Of a stretch of DNA of 16,197 nucleotides, positions 6,639 through 13,857 are shown piece by piece (position 1 is the first letter of the stretch; the number at the start of each line of letters is the position of its first letter). This DNA is from JBBPYA01 sp038200385. Its GTDB lineage: Bacteria; Actinomycetota; Actinomycetes; Mycobacteriales; Geodermatophilaceae. The notes under the pieces are model-generated. The model made no database searches. It saw only the letters and a list, made by a program, of their open reading frames with translations, and was not told the origin of the DNA. The position numbers and the translations under genes are program-made. Location: contig JBBPYA010000220.1 of NCBI GenBank assembly GCA_038200385.1, forward strand, positions 1-16,197. The letters run 5' to 3'.

Positions 6639-6673
6639 GGAGACCCCGGCGGCGCCCGTCCCGGAGGCCGCCG

Positions 6674-9568
6674 ATGCCCGCCACCACATCCCTCCCGCTC
6701 GCCGAGCTGGACGCTGCTGCGCCCTTCGCCACCCGGCACATCGGCCCGGACCGGGCCGAGCAGCAGCGGATGCTCGACGCCCTGGGGTACCCGACGCTGG
6801 ACGACCTGGTCGCGGCGACCGTGCCCAAGACGATCCGGGCCTTCGAGGAGCTGACCGTCCCGGCCGCGGCCAGCGAGCCGGCGGTGATCGCGGCCCTGCG
6901 GGAGCTGGCCGGACGCAACGTGCTGTGCACACCGATGATCGGCCTGGGCTACTACGGGACGCACACGCCGGCGGTCATCGCCCGCAACGTCCTGGAGAAC
7001 CCGGCCTGGTACACCGCGTACACGCCGTACCAGCCCGAGATCAGCCAGGGCCGGCTCGAGGCGCTGCTGAACTACCAGACGATGGTCGCCGACCTGACCG
7101 GGCTGCCGGTGGCCAATTCCTCGATGCTGGACGAGGCCAGCGCCGCGGCCGAGGCCATGACGCTGGCGCTGCGCGCTGCCCGGCGGCGCCCCGGCCAGCC
7201 GGCCGGGCGGTTCCTGGTCGACGCCCAGTGCCTGCCCCAGAGCATCGCTGTCCTGCACACCCGCGCCGAGCCGCTGGGCATCGAGCTGACCGTCGCCGAC
7301 CTGCGGGCCGGCCTCCCCGCCGGGGAGTTCTTCGGGGTGCTGGTCCAGTACCCGGGCGCGGACGGGGCGATCCACGACCTCAGCAGCCTGGTCGCGGCCG
7401 CGCACGAGCAGTCCGCGCTGGTCGCCGTCGCCGCCGACCTGCTGGCCCTGACGCTGCTGCGCCCGCCCGGTGAGATGGGCGCCGACATCGCGATCGGCAC
7501 CACCCAGCGCTTCGGCGTGCCGCTGGGCTTCGGCGGCCCGCACGCGGCCTACCTCGCCGTCCGGGGGTCCTTGACCCGCTCGATGCCCGGTCGGCTGGTC
7601 GGCGTGTCCGTCGACGCCGACGGCGACCCGGCGTACCGGCTGGCGTTGCAGACCCGCGAGCAGCACATCCGGCGGGAGCGGGCCACGAGCAACATCTGCA
7701 CCGCGCAGGTGCTGCTCGCGGTGATGGCCGGGATGTACGCGGTCTACCACGGGCCGGACGGGTTGCGCACGATCGCGACCCGGACCCACCGCTACGCCGC
7801 CGTGCTGGCCGCGGGCCTGCGTTCCGGCGGGGTTCGCGTCGAGCACGACGCGTTCTTCGACACCGTCGTGGCCGTGGTGCCGGGGCGGGCCGGCGTCGTC
7901 GTCGAGGCGGCGCAACAGCTGGGGGTCAATCTGCGTCGGGTCGATGCCGACCGGGTGGGGATCAGCTGCGACGAGACCACGACCGGGCGCGAGCTGGCCG
8001 CGCTGTGGGACGCCTTCGGGGTCACGGTCGCCGACCCGGTCGAGCTCGACGCCGCCACGCCGGACGCCGTCCCGGGCGGTCTCCGCCGGGAGACCGACTT
8101 CCTCACCCACCCGGTCTTCAACACCCACCACAGCGAGACCGGGATGCTGCGCTACCTACGCCGGCTGGCCGACAAGGACATCGCGCTGGACCGGTCGATG
8201 ATCCCGCTGGGCTCCTGCACGATGAAGCTGAACGCCACCACCGAGATGGCTGCGATCAGCTGGCCGGAGTTCGCCGCCATCCACCCGTTCGCCCCGGCGG
8301 CGCAGACCGCGGGGTACCGGTCGCTGATCGCGGACCTGGAGCGCTGGCTGGCCGAGCTGACCGGCTACGACGCGGTCAGCGTCCAACCCAACGCCGGCTC
8401 GCAGGGTGAGCTGGCCGGTCTGCTCGCGATCCGGGCCTACCACCGGGACCGCGGCGACGACCAGCGGGTGGTGTGCCTGATCCCGGCCAGCGCGCACGGC
8501 ACGAACGCCGCCAGCGCCGTCCTGGCAGGCCTGCGGGTCGTCGTCGTGGGCTGCGACGACCAGGGCAACGTCGATGTCGGGGACCTGCACGCCAAGATCG
8601 ACACGCACCGTGCCGAACTGGCCGCGATCATGGCGACGTATCCCTCCACGCACGGCGTGTTCGAGGACACCATCGGCGAGATCTGCGCCAGCGTGCACGA
8701 GGCCGGCGGCCAGGTCTACGTGGACGGGGCGAACCTCAACGCCCTGGTGGGGCTGGCCAAGCCCGGTCACTTCGGTGCCGACGTGAGCCACCTCAACCTG
8801 CACAAGACGTTCTGCATCCCGCACGGCGGGGGCGGGCCCGGGGTGGGGCCGATCGGTGTCCGCGCGCACCTCGCGCCGTACCTGCCCGGCCACCCGCTGG
8901 TCACCGAGGCAGGCCCGCAGGGCGGCCAGGGACCGGTCACGGCCGCCCCGTGGGGTTCGGCCGGAATCCTGCCCATCTCGTGGGCCTACGTCCGCCTGAT
9001 GGGCCCGGACGGGCTACGCGCGGCCACCGAGACCGCGATCCTGTCCGCCAACTACCTGGCCGCCCGGCTGGGCGAGCACTATCCGGTGCTGTACACCGGC
9101 GCGAACGGCCTGGTCGCCCACGAGTGCATCGTCGACCTCCGGGGGATCACCACCCGGACCGGAGTCACCGTCGAGGACGTCGCGAAGCGGTTGATCGACT
9201 ACGGCTTCCACGCGCCGACGATGAGTTTCCCGGTGGCCGGCACGTTGATGATCGAGCCCACGGAGTCCGAGGACCTGGCCGAGCTGGACCGCTTCGTCGA
9301 CGCGATGGCCGCGATCCGGGCCGAGATCGGATGCATCGAGGCGGGGGAGTGGGACCGGGCCGACAACCCGTTGCGCGGTGCGCCGCACACCGCGGGGATG
9401 CTCGCCGGCTCGTGGGAGCGGCCCTACAGCCGGGAGCAGGCCGGCTATCCGGCTGGAACGCATCGGGACGGGAAGTACTGGCCACCGGTACGCCGCATCG
9501 ACGGCGCGCACGGGGACCGGAATCTGGTGTGCAGCTGCCCGCCGATCGAGGCGTACGCCGAGGACTGA
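6674..9568 (+). CDS. gcvP: Glycine dehydrogenase (aminomethyl-transferring), P protein
   Basis: GcvP is the PLP-dependent subunit of the glycine cleavage system; it decarboxylates glycine and passes the aminomethyl group to the lipoyl arm of GcvH. The 964-residue product is the full fused form. The N-terminal half has FATRHIGPD, YTPYQPEISQGRLEALLNYQ and LDEASAAAEAM. The C-terminal half has LGSCTMKLNATTEM, QPNAGSQGELAGLLAIR, SAHGTNAASA, YVDGANLNALVG and the PLP site NLHKTFCIPHGGGGPG (Lys711). ATG 6674 is chosen because GGAGG (6663-6667) precedes it by 6 nt; an in-frame ATG at 6629 sits in the leader hairpin. The glycine riboswitch upstream fits its regulation. gcvT and gcvH are not in this window, so gcvP is encoded apart from its partners or they lie elsewhere. 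Confidence 0.97.
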   Translation: MPATTSLPLAELDAAAPFATRHIGPDRAEQQRMLDALGYPTLDDLVAATVPKTIRAFEELTVPAAASEPAVIAALRELAGRNVLCTPMIGLGYYGTHTPAVIARNVLENPAWYTAYTPYQPEISQGRLEALLNYQTMVADLTGLPVANSSMLDEASAAAEAMTLALRAARRRPGQPAGRFLVDAQCLPQSIAVLHTRAEPLGIELTVADLRAGLPAGEFFGVLVQYPGADGAIHDLSSLVAAAHEQSALVAVAADLLALTLLRPPGEMGADIAIGTTQRFGVPLGFGGPHAAYLAVRGSLTRSMPGRLVGVSVDADGDPAYRLALQTREQHIRRERATSNICTAQVLLAVMAGMYAVYHGPDGLRTIATRTHRYAAVLAAGLRSGGVRVEHDAFFDTVVAVVPGRAGVVVEAAQQLGVNLRRVDADRVGISCDETTTGRELAALWDAFGVTVADPVELDAATPDAVPGGLRRETDFLTHPVFNTHHSETGMLRYLRRLADKDIALDRSMIPLGSCTMKLNATTEMAAISWPEFAAIHPFAPAAQTAGYRSLIADLERWLAELTGYDAVSVQPNAGSQGELAGLLAIRAYHRDRGDDQRVVCLIPASAHGTNAASAVLAGLRVVVVGCDDQGNVDVGDLHAKIDTHRAELAAIMATYPSTHGVFEDTIGEICASVHEAGGQVYVDGANLNALVGLAKPGHFGADVSHLNLHKTFCIPHGGGGPGVGPIGVRAHLAPYLPGHPLVTEAGPQGGQGPVTAAPWGSAGILPISWAYVRLMGPDGLRAATETAILSANYLAARLGEHYPVLYTGANGLVAHECIVDLRGITTRTGVTVEDVAKRLIDYGFHAPTMSFPVAGTLMIEPTESEDLAELDRFVDAMAAIRAEIGCIEAGEWDRADNPLRGAPHTAGMLAGSWERPYSREQAGYPAGTHRDGKYWPPVRRIDGAHGDRNLVCSCPPIEAYAED

Positions 9569-9579
9569 GCCCGGCTCAG
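9565..9579. terminator. Perfect hairpin containing both converging stop codons
   Basis: CTGAGC (9565-9570) and GCTCAG (9574-9579) pair around a CCG loop. The left arm holds the gcvP TGA (9566-9568) and the right arm holds the reverse-strand TGA of the DUF5999 gene (9578-9576). There is no U-tract. The position suits a bidirectional terminator, although the stem is only 6 bp. Confidence 0.4.
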
Positions 9580-9773
9580 GCGGCGCTGTGCGCGGTGGAG
9601 GGTCGTCGGGAGGCGATGATGCTGCGGTCGGGAAGGATCTCGCCGTTGTCGTCGAAGCGCACCACGCCGTTGCAGAGCAGCGACCAGCCCTGCTCGGGGT
9701 GGCTGGAGACGACGTGAGCGGCGTCGCGATCGGGACTGTCCGCGGCCGGGCATCCCGGGTGATGCAAGCACAT
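9576..9773 (-). CDS. DUF5999 family protein
   Basis: The 65-residue product reads MCLHHPGCPAADSPDRDAAH followed by VVSSHPEQGWSLLCNGVVRF and DDNGEILPDRSIIASRRP. This matches the small actinomycete proteins annotated as DUF5999, which characteristically begin M-C-x-H-x-x-x-C-P-A-A-D and contain HPEQGWSLLCNGV. The Cys2/His4/His5/Cys8 cluster could bind metal, but no function is known to me. ATG 9773 is chosen by comparison with that usual N-terminus; GAGG lies 12 nt upstream. An in-frame ATG at 9848 would add 25 residues (MGHTLGWTDEAQ...) and cannot be excluded. The stop lies 8 bases from the gcvP stop in a shared hairpin. Confidence 0.85.
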   Translation of the reverse strand: MCLHHPGCPAADSPDRDAAHVVSSHPEQGWSLLCNGVVRFDDNGEILPDRSIIASRRPSTAHSAA

Positions 9774-9948
9774 CGTGGTGAACATCCTCACTAGCAGAGC
9801 TCGAAGGTCGGCCTGGGCCTCGTCGGTCCACCCGAGAGTGTGACCCATGTAACGGCTTGCATCAACGCATTCGCCGGCACCGTTACCGCAGCGTGTCGCG
9901 ACACTTCTGACCGATCGACGGGCTGCACGTCCGCCTACGGTACTCCGC

Positions 9949-10479
9949 TTAGGTGCGGCCCTGCCGTTCCTGTGCCTGGTGCAGCCGCGGCGAGTACGGC
10001 AGCCAGTCGGCCAGCAGGGGAGTCAGACCCTCGGCCCGGACCATCTCCACCACGGCCGGGTCATCGTCGACGACGAGGGCGATCCGGTGGGTCCGGCGCA
10101 GCGCCCGCAGGTGGGCCCGCTTGGCCTCCCGGGCGGGGCGGTGGTCCCGGTCGGCCCGCATCAGCAGCGGCCGATCGGGCAGCCCCTGCTCGATCAGCCA
10201 CCGCTCGGTCAGCTCCCGGTTGCGCTCGGGTCGCCCGGTCAGCCAGCACAAGCCGTGCTCGGCGGGCAACCCGTGGACGAGCGCGACCCCCTCGGTCAGC
10301 GGTGGATCAGTCGCGGCCGCGGCGAAGAAGTCCTCCCAGCGCCGGGGGTGGCGGTCCAGCAGGTGCAACCGGTGACTGACGTCGGCCACCACCCCGTCGA
10401 TGTCGACGACGACGAGCGGGCGCTCGGAATCTGGTAGCTCGGGATCGGGCACGGGCCCGAACGCTACCGGCCGTAGCAT
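9949..10479 (-). CDS. HAD-superfamily phosphatase, polynucleotide 3'-phosphatase (PNKP/PseT) type
   Basis: This 176-residue protein shows all HAD motifs: VVVDIDGVVADVSHR (nucleophile Asp26, acid Asp28), WLTGRPERN (Thr81), Lys120 in AREAKR, and LVVDDDPAVVEM (Asp138-140). The order TGRPERNRELTERWL, then LLMRADRDHRPAREAK, then IALVVDDDPAVVEMVRAEGL resembles the phosphatase half of T4-type polynucleotide kinase/phosphatase, including the conserved M-R-x-x-x-D-x-R segment. It would therefore remove 3'-phosphates from nucleic acid ends or act on small phosphoesters; no kinase domain is attached. The ATG at 10479 lacks a clear Shine-Dalgarno; a start nearer the LVVVDIDG core is possible. It diverges from the YczE-like gene with 8 bases between starts. 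Confidence 0.82.
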   Translation of the reverse strand: MLRPVAFGPVPDPELPDSERPLVVVDIDGVVADVSHRLHLLDRHPRRWEDFFAAAATDPPLTEGVALVHGLPAEHGLCWLTGRPERNRELTERWLIEQGLPDRPLLMRADRDHRPAREAKRAHLRALRRTHRIALVVDDDPAVVEMVRAEGLTPLLADWLPYSPRLHQAQERQGRT

Positions 10480-10487
10480 CCGGTGCT

Positions 10488-11177
10488 GTGTTCACGGTTG
10501 CCCAGCAGCGCCCTGCTCGACCGGCTGAGCGGTCGGCCTGCCGAGTTGAGTTGCTGAACCGGCGCGCCCGCGGCGGCTTCGGCAAGCTGATCGTGGGGCT
10601 CGCGCTGTTCGCCGTCGGGGTCACGATGACCGTGCAGGCCGAACTCGGGCTGGCGCCCTGGGACGTCCTGCACTCGGCGGTCAGCCGAAGTACCGGTCTG
10701 GGCTTCGGCACCGCCTCGGTGCTCGTCAGCGCCGCCGTACTCCTGCTGGCCGTCGCGCTGGGCACCCGGCCGGGGATCGGCACCGTGCTCAACACGGTGC
10801 TGATCGGCAGCGGCATCGAGGTGCTGCTCCGCGTCGGCTTCCTGGCCGGCGCGGACGGCTGGTGGTGGCCGCTGCGGCTGACCCTGCTGGTCGCCGGGCT
10901 CGCCGTGATCGCGATCGGCAGCGCGCTGTACATCGGTGCGCACCTCGGTTCGGGGCCGCGCGACAGCCTGATGGTCGCGGTGCACCGACGTACCGGCCTG
11001 CGGATCTGGCAGGCCCGGACGGCGACGGAGGGTTCGGCGTTCCTGCTCGGTGCGCTGCTGGGCGGCGCGGTGGGGATCGGCACGGTGGTCTCGGTTCTGC
11101 TCATCGGCCCGCGGGTGCAGCTGGCGTTCGCGCTGCTACGACAGACCCCGACCCGGCCGGAGCCGACCGCCGGCTGA
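10488..11177 (+). CDS. YczE/YyaS/YitT-type integral membrane protein
   Basis: The 229-residue protein has a short basic N-terminus (about residues 1-30) and then five hydrophobic segments, starting with KLIVGLALFAVGVTMTVQAE. Family features are ELGLAPWDVLHSAVSRSTGL, GTASVLVSAAVLLLAVALG, TRPGIGTVLNTVLIGSGIEV and LGSGPRDSLMVAVHRRTGLR, repeated-module motifs typical of the YczE group. These proteins are poorly characterised. The GTG start at 10488 has no Shine-Dalgarno, but TAGCAT (10474-10479) lies 8 nt before it, which would fit a leaderless transcript; that element is inside the start region of the divergent HAD gene. The gene ends in front of a strong 16-bp hairpin. Confidence 0.85.
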   Translation: MFTVAQQRPARPAERSACRVELLNRRARGGFGKLIVGLALFAVGVTMTVQAELGLAPWDVLHSAVSRSTGLGFGTASVLVSAAVLLLAVALGTRPGIGTVLNTVLIGSGIEVLLRVGFLAGADGWWWPLRLTLLVAGLAVIAIGSALYIGAHLGSGPRDSLMVAVHRRTGLRIWQARTATEGSAFLLGALLGGAVGIGTVVSVLLIGPRVQLAFALLRQTPTRPEPTAG

Positions 11178-11211
11178 AGGCCGGCGCCGCTGATGGGACC
11201 GGCCTGCACAG

Positions 11212-11249
11212 CCGGACGCCCGGACGGTCAGTGCCGTCCGGGCGTCCGG
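11212..11249. terminator. Strong bidirectional hairpin between the yczE-like and cold-shock genes
   Basis: CCGGACGCCCGGACGG (11212-11227) is perfectly complementary to CCGTCCGGGCGTCCGG (11234-11249), with loop TCAGTG. The 16-bp GC-rich stem is between two converging stop codons (11177 and 11270). It lacks a U-tract, as is common for actinobacterial terminators. Confidence 0.75.
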
Positions 11250-11269
11250 TGTGGGTCGTGCTGGTGGGA

Positions 11270-11473
11270 TCAGGCGGGGCGGACCTGCTCGGCCTGCGGA
11301 CCCTTCTGACCCTGCGTCACCTCGAACTCGACACGCTGGCCCTCGTCCAGACTGCGGTACCCGTCGGACTGGATGGCCGAGTAGTGCACGAAGACGTCAG
11401 GTCCTCCGCCGTCGACGGAGATGAACCCGAAACCCTTCTCGGCGTTGAACCACTTCACGGTGCCTTGTGCCAC
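11270..11473 (-). CDS. Cold-shock domain protein (CspA family)
   Basis: The 67-residue product is a complete cold-shock domain. MAQGTVKWFNAEKGFGFI contains RNP1 (K13-G-F-G-F-I18), DVFVHYSAI contains RNP2 (V27-F-V-H30), and the C-terminus is FEVTQGQKGPQAEQVRPA. Such proteins bind single-stranded RNA and DNA and act as RNA chaperones and antiterminators in the cytoplasm. The GTG at 11473 is chosen because the domain begins there and AAGGAG precedes it with 8-nt spacing; longer in-frame starts would add residues not found in the family. An upstream perfect inverted repeat (11549-11573) may fold in the 5' untranslated leader. Whether it is cold-induced cannot be seen. Confidence 0.95.
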   Translation of the reverse strand: MAQGTVKWFNAEKGFGFISVDGGGPDVFVHYSAIQSDGYRSLDEGQRVEFEVTQGQKGPQAEQVRPA

Positions 11474-11548
11474 TTGTCGTGCTCCTTGCATGAACTGATG
11501 TGTCGGAAGCCACGGTCGCGGCATCCGGGCCGACTCGACGGCCCGGGT

Positions 11549-11573
11549 CTTGACCCGGGGGTACCGGGTCAAG
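11549..11573 (-). promoter_or_regulatory. Perfect 10-bp inverted repeat upstream of the cold-shock gene
   Basis: CTTGACCCGG (11549-11558) and CCGGGTCAAG (11564-11573) are exact reverse complements around a 5-bp spacer. The repeat lies 76 bases upstream of the csp GTG. It could be a DNA operator or an RNA hairpin in a structured leader. TTGACC within it also resembles a -35 on either strand, but no matching -10 follows. Confidence 0.5.
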
Positions 11574-11699
11574 TCGGGGTCCGCGCTGAAGTTCCGCGGG
11601 CGTTGACACGATCAGGGAACGACGACCGGGATGAACGTTAGCACCTGCGTGGGTGGGTAGCGCGGTGGCGCGATCGGGTGACAGCAGTACCCGAGCGGG

Positions 11700-12596
11700 T
11701 TAACCCTGGCGCAGCTCCACCAGCTCGTACGTCGTCACCCGCTGGGTCCGGGCGCCCGCCGCGCAGGTCAACCGCGGTAGCGGCGCGCTGATCCGCGACC
11801 GCACCGTCACCTGTAGCGGACGCTGGGGACCGGACAGGTGCACCCGCCAGGTGGCCTCGTCGACCTGGTCCACCCGCCTCGGGAGCAGGGCGTCGATCCG
11901 CCGGTCGCCGGTGGCGGCGCGGGCGTGGTGCTGGGCGGCCTGCACGGCCGGTGGCAGCGCGCTGCGCCCGCGCAGCAGGGCGGGCAGCACGAGGCCGGAC
12001 TCGGTGGCCAGCACCAGGTCCTCCGCCGCGTCGGGGGTGACGGTCCCGTAGTACAAGCCGTGGGGCAGTACGACGACGTTCGCGGCGAACCGGTCCCCGC
12101 CGGTGTGCGAGCACTCCCACACCTGGCCGGGTCGGAGGCCGGCCAGCGCGCGGGCCACCGGACGTCCCCGGATGGCGCAGCACGCGTCGTGCCGGGAGTG
12201 GGTGCAGACCAGGTACGTCGGCGGGCCGGCAGCCGGCGCGGCAGTGGGGTGCGGCGTGGCGAGATCGATCCCCAGCAGGTCGGCGTCCACCACGTACTCG
12301 CCCCAGTCGAGGCGTTCCGAGCCGGGCCGCGAATCGGCGAGACAGAACCGCCGGGCCGCGCCGGCCGGGGTGCGGCCCACCCGGCGGATCAGCATCGGGC
12401 GTACGCCGGCCGTCCGGCAGCGCCCGTCCAGTGTCGCGGCGACGTCGGCGTCCAGTCGCGAGGACAGCAACGCGTCGCGGCCCCAGGGGCCGGGCTGCTC
12501 GATGAGCAACCAGCGCCGTACCGGCGCCGCGGTCGCGTGGCGCTGGTCGCCGCGGTCGAGCGAGGCCGGCGCGCAGCGCGTCGGGAGGCCGCTCAC
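11700..12596 (-). CDS. Sucrase/ferredoxin-like family protein (thioredoxin-like [2Fe-2S])
   Basis: The 298-residue protein carries the Suc_Fer-like signatures: TYLVCTHSRHDACCAIRGRP (about 127-146), WECSHTGGDRFAANVVVLPH (about 160-179) and GLYYGTVTP. The family, related to yeast Apd1, has a thioredoxin-like fold holding a [2Fe-2S] cluster through Cys and His. Candidate ligands here are C131, C139/C140, C162 and H164. Yeast Apd1 has two His in its H-x-G-G-H segment; here the second position is Asp168 (HTGGD). An N-terminal region (WLLIEQPGPWGRDALLSSRL) and a C-terminal tail complete it. The GTG at 12596 overlaps the stop of the upstream cupin gene (GTGA), so the two are translationally coupled and probably cooperate, for example in electron supply or redox control. 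The specific role is unknown. Confidence 0.85.
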   Translation of the reverse strand: MSGLPTRCAPASLDRGDQRHATAAPVRRWLLIEQPGPWGRDALLSSRLDADVAATLDGRCRTAGVRPMLIRRVGRTPAGAARRFCLADSRPGSERLDWGEYVVDADLLGIDLATPHPTAAPAAGPPTYLVCTHSRHDACCAIRGRPVARALAGLRPGQVWECSHTGGDRFAANVVVLPHGLYYGTVTPDAAEDLVLATESGLVLPALLRGRSALPPAVQAAQHHARAATGDRRIDALLPRRVDQVDEATWRVHLSGPQRPLQVTVRSRISAPLPRLTCAAGARTQRVTTYELVELRQG

Positions 12597-13834
12597 TCCT
12601 CGTCGGCGGCTGCGGCCGTCACGAGTCCCTCGCGCAGCAGCCGTGCGATCAGCGCGCGGCGGTCGGCACCGCCCGGTCCCGGCAGCTCGGACACTGCAAC
12701 CGGCGCACCGGCCAGTGCGCACTCCAGGGCCGGCGCCGCGGATCCCTCGAAGCGCAGTCGCCGGTCCGGCAGTACCACGACGACCTCGTCGCGGTCCCGG
12801 TGGACGTGGCAACGCAGGTGCCGGCGGCGGGTGAGCACCGTGGAGTCCGTGACTCGCGCTGCCGCAGCCGCCTGCGCGATCGGACCGACCGGCGCCGCGC
12901 GGACACCGGCCCACAGCTGCCGGCGCAGTTGGTCCCCGACAAGCGCGGCGTCGGCAGCGTGCAGGGCCGCCACGAGTTCCTTGACAGTGGCTGCCACGAC
13001 GTCGGTGAGTGCCTCGTCGGCGTCCAGATCCAGCCCGAGCGGCAGCGACTCGCGCAGCGCGGGGACCGCCGCCGCCTGGCGCAGCAGCGCCTCCACCACG
13101 GCGTGCCGGGTCAACGGGTGGATCCCGACGGTCAGGTGGATCGAGACCTCGCCCAGGGCGGTGGCCGAGTGCAGCCAGCCGCGCGGGAGGTACAGCGCGT
13201 CACCCGGTGCCAGCTCGGCGGTCAGCACGGGCGCTCCGGCCGCGGCGGCGGCGACCTCGGCGCCGCGACCGGTCCAGGGTTGGTCCCGCAGCGGCGCGGT
13301 CAGGACCGGCTGGTGTACCGCCCACGTCTTGCCGCCGGCGATCTGCAGCACGAACACGTCGTGGACGTCGTAGTGGGCGGAGAATCCTTGCGACTGGGGC
13401 GGCGTGACGTAGGCGTTGATCTGCACGGGATGGCCGAGGTCGGCGACCAGATCCGCGGCGAAATCCAGCAGTGGCGGCCAGTTGCGGTGCAGCCCCTGGA
13501 AGACCAGCGTCGCCCCGTCGGCGAACAGCCGGAGCACCGCCTCGTCGTCGATCTGGTCACCGATCTGGGCCCCGGCCCCGCCGGACCGGGTGTACCGGGC
13601 GGAATCGATGACCGCGCCGTCCTTGGCAATGCGCAGGAACGGCGTACGCAGGCCGCGTCGGCTCAGCAGCTCGTCGGCGGCAGCCGGGCCGAACAGGTCG
13701 GCGAAGTTCCCGGGCAACCGCGCCGCTTCGGACAGCAACGGGCGTCGCCCCCAGATGTCGCGGGCGAACTCCTCCGGGTCGACGGCGAGACAGCGGCGCA
13801 GCGCCGGGTGGATGGGCGGCTGTGCCCCATCCAC
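12593..13834 (-). CDS. Cupin_4/JmjC-type Fe(II)/2-oxoglutarate oxygenase (ROXA-like)
   Basis: The 413-residue protein belongs to the ribosomal-oxygenase-like group (YcfD/RoxA, NO66, MINA53). AYVTPPQSQGFSAHYDVHDV contains the iron-binding H154-x-D156, VFVLQIAGGKTWAVHQP follows, and GDALYLPRGWLHSATAL supplies H222, with SIHLTVGIHPLTR after it. The N-terminal DPEEFARDIWGRRPLL is the usual lead-in, and the C-terminal half is a helical and winged region. Known members hydroxylate Arg or His of ribosomal proteins. The GTG at 13834 lies in a 14-bp inverted repeat and has no good Shine-Dalgarno. The gene sits 23 bases after an acidic repeat peptide gene and overlaps the ferredoxin-like gene by 4 bp, so its substrate here could be that peptide (inference) or a ribosomal protein as in relatives. 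Confidence 0.88.
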   Translation of the reverse strand: MDGAQPPIHPALRRCLAVDPEEFARDIWGRRPLLSEAARLPGNFADLFGPAAADELLSRRGLRTPFLRIAKDGAVIDSARYTRSGGAGAQIGDQIDDEAVLRLFADGATLVFQGLHRNWPPLLDFAADLVADLGHPVQINAYVTPPQSQGFSAHYDVHDVFVLQIAGGKTWAVHQPVLTAPLRDQPWTGRGAEVAAAAAGAPVLTAELAPGDALYLPRGWLHSATALGEVSIHLTVGIHPLTRHAVVEALLRQAAAVPALRESLPLGLDLDADEALTDVVAATVKELVAALHAADAALVGDQLRRQLWAGVRAAPVGPIAQAAAAARVTDSTVLTRRRHLRCHVHRDRDEVVVVLPDRRLRFEGSAAPALECALAGAPVAVSELPGPGGADRRALIARLLREGLVTAAAADEE

Positions 13835-13839
13835 CCGGC
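13803..13839 (-). promoter_or_regulatory. Perfect 14-bp inverted repeat spanning the oxygenase start codon
   Basis: GCCGGGTGGATGGG (13803-13816) and CCCATCCACCCGGC (13826-13839) are exact complements with a 9-base loop. On the minus strand the GTG start (13834-13832) lies in the first arm. In RNA this would be a very stable stem hiding the start codon between the peptide gene stop and the oxygenase, so it could set the peptide-to-enzyme ratio. A DNA operator is the alternative. Confidence 0.6.
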
Positions 13840-13857
13840 CCGAGGGGGTGTTGCGGA

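Noticed and set aside
6608..6673. Second glycine aptamer before gcvP
   Set aside because: No CGCCGAAGG or CTCTCAGG block is present in this stretch and the space is too short.
6449..8131. Upstream extension of the epimerase frame to 871 codons
   Set aside because: The extension lies antisense to gcvP and its riboswitch and has shadow-type composition; the epimerase domain begins near 6448.
9846..9864. Third copy of the chr dyad in front of the DUF5999 gene
   Set aside because: Only GCAA, CCG and TTACAT are shared with a different spacing; the dyad half-sites are not both present.
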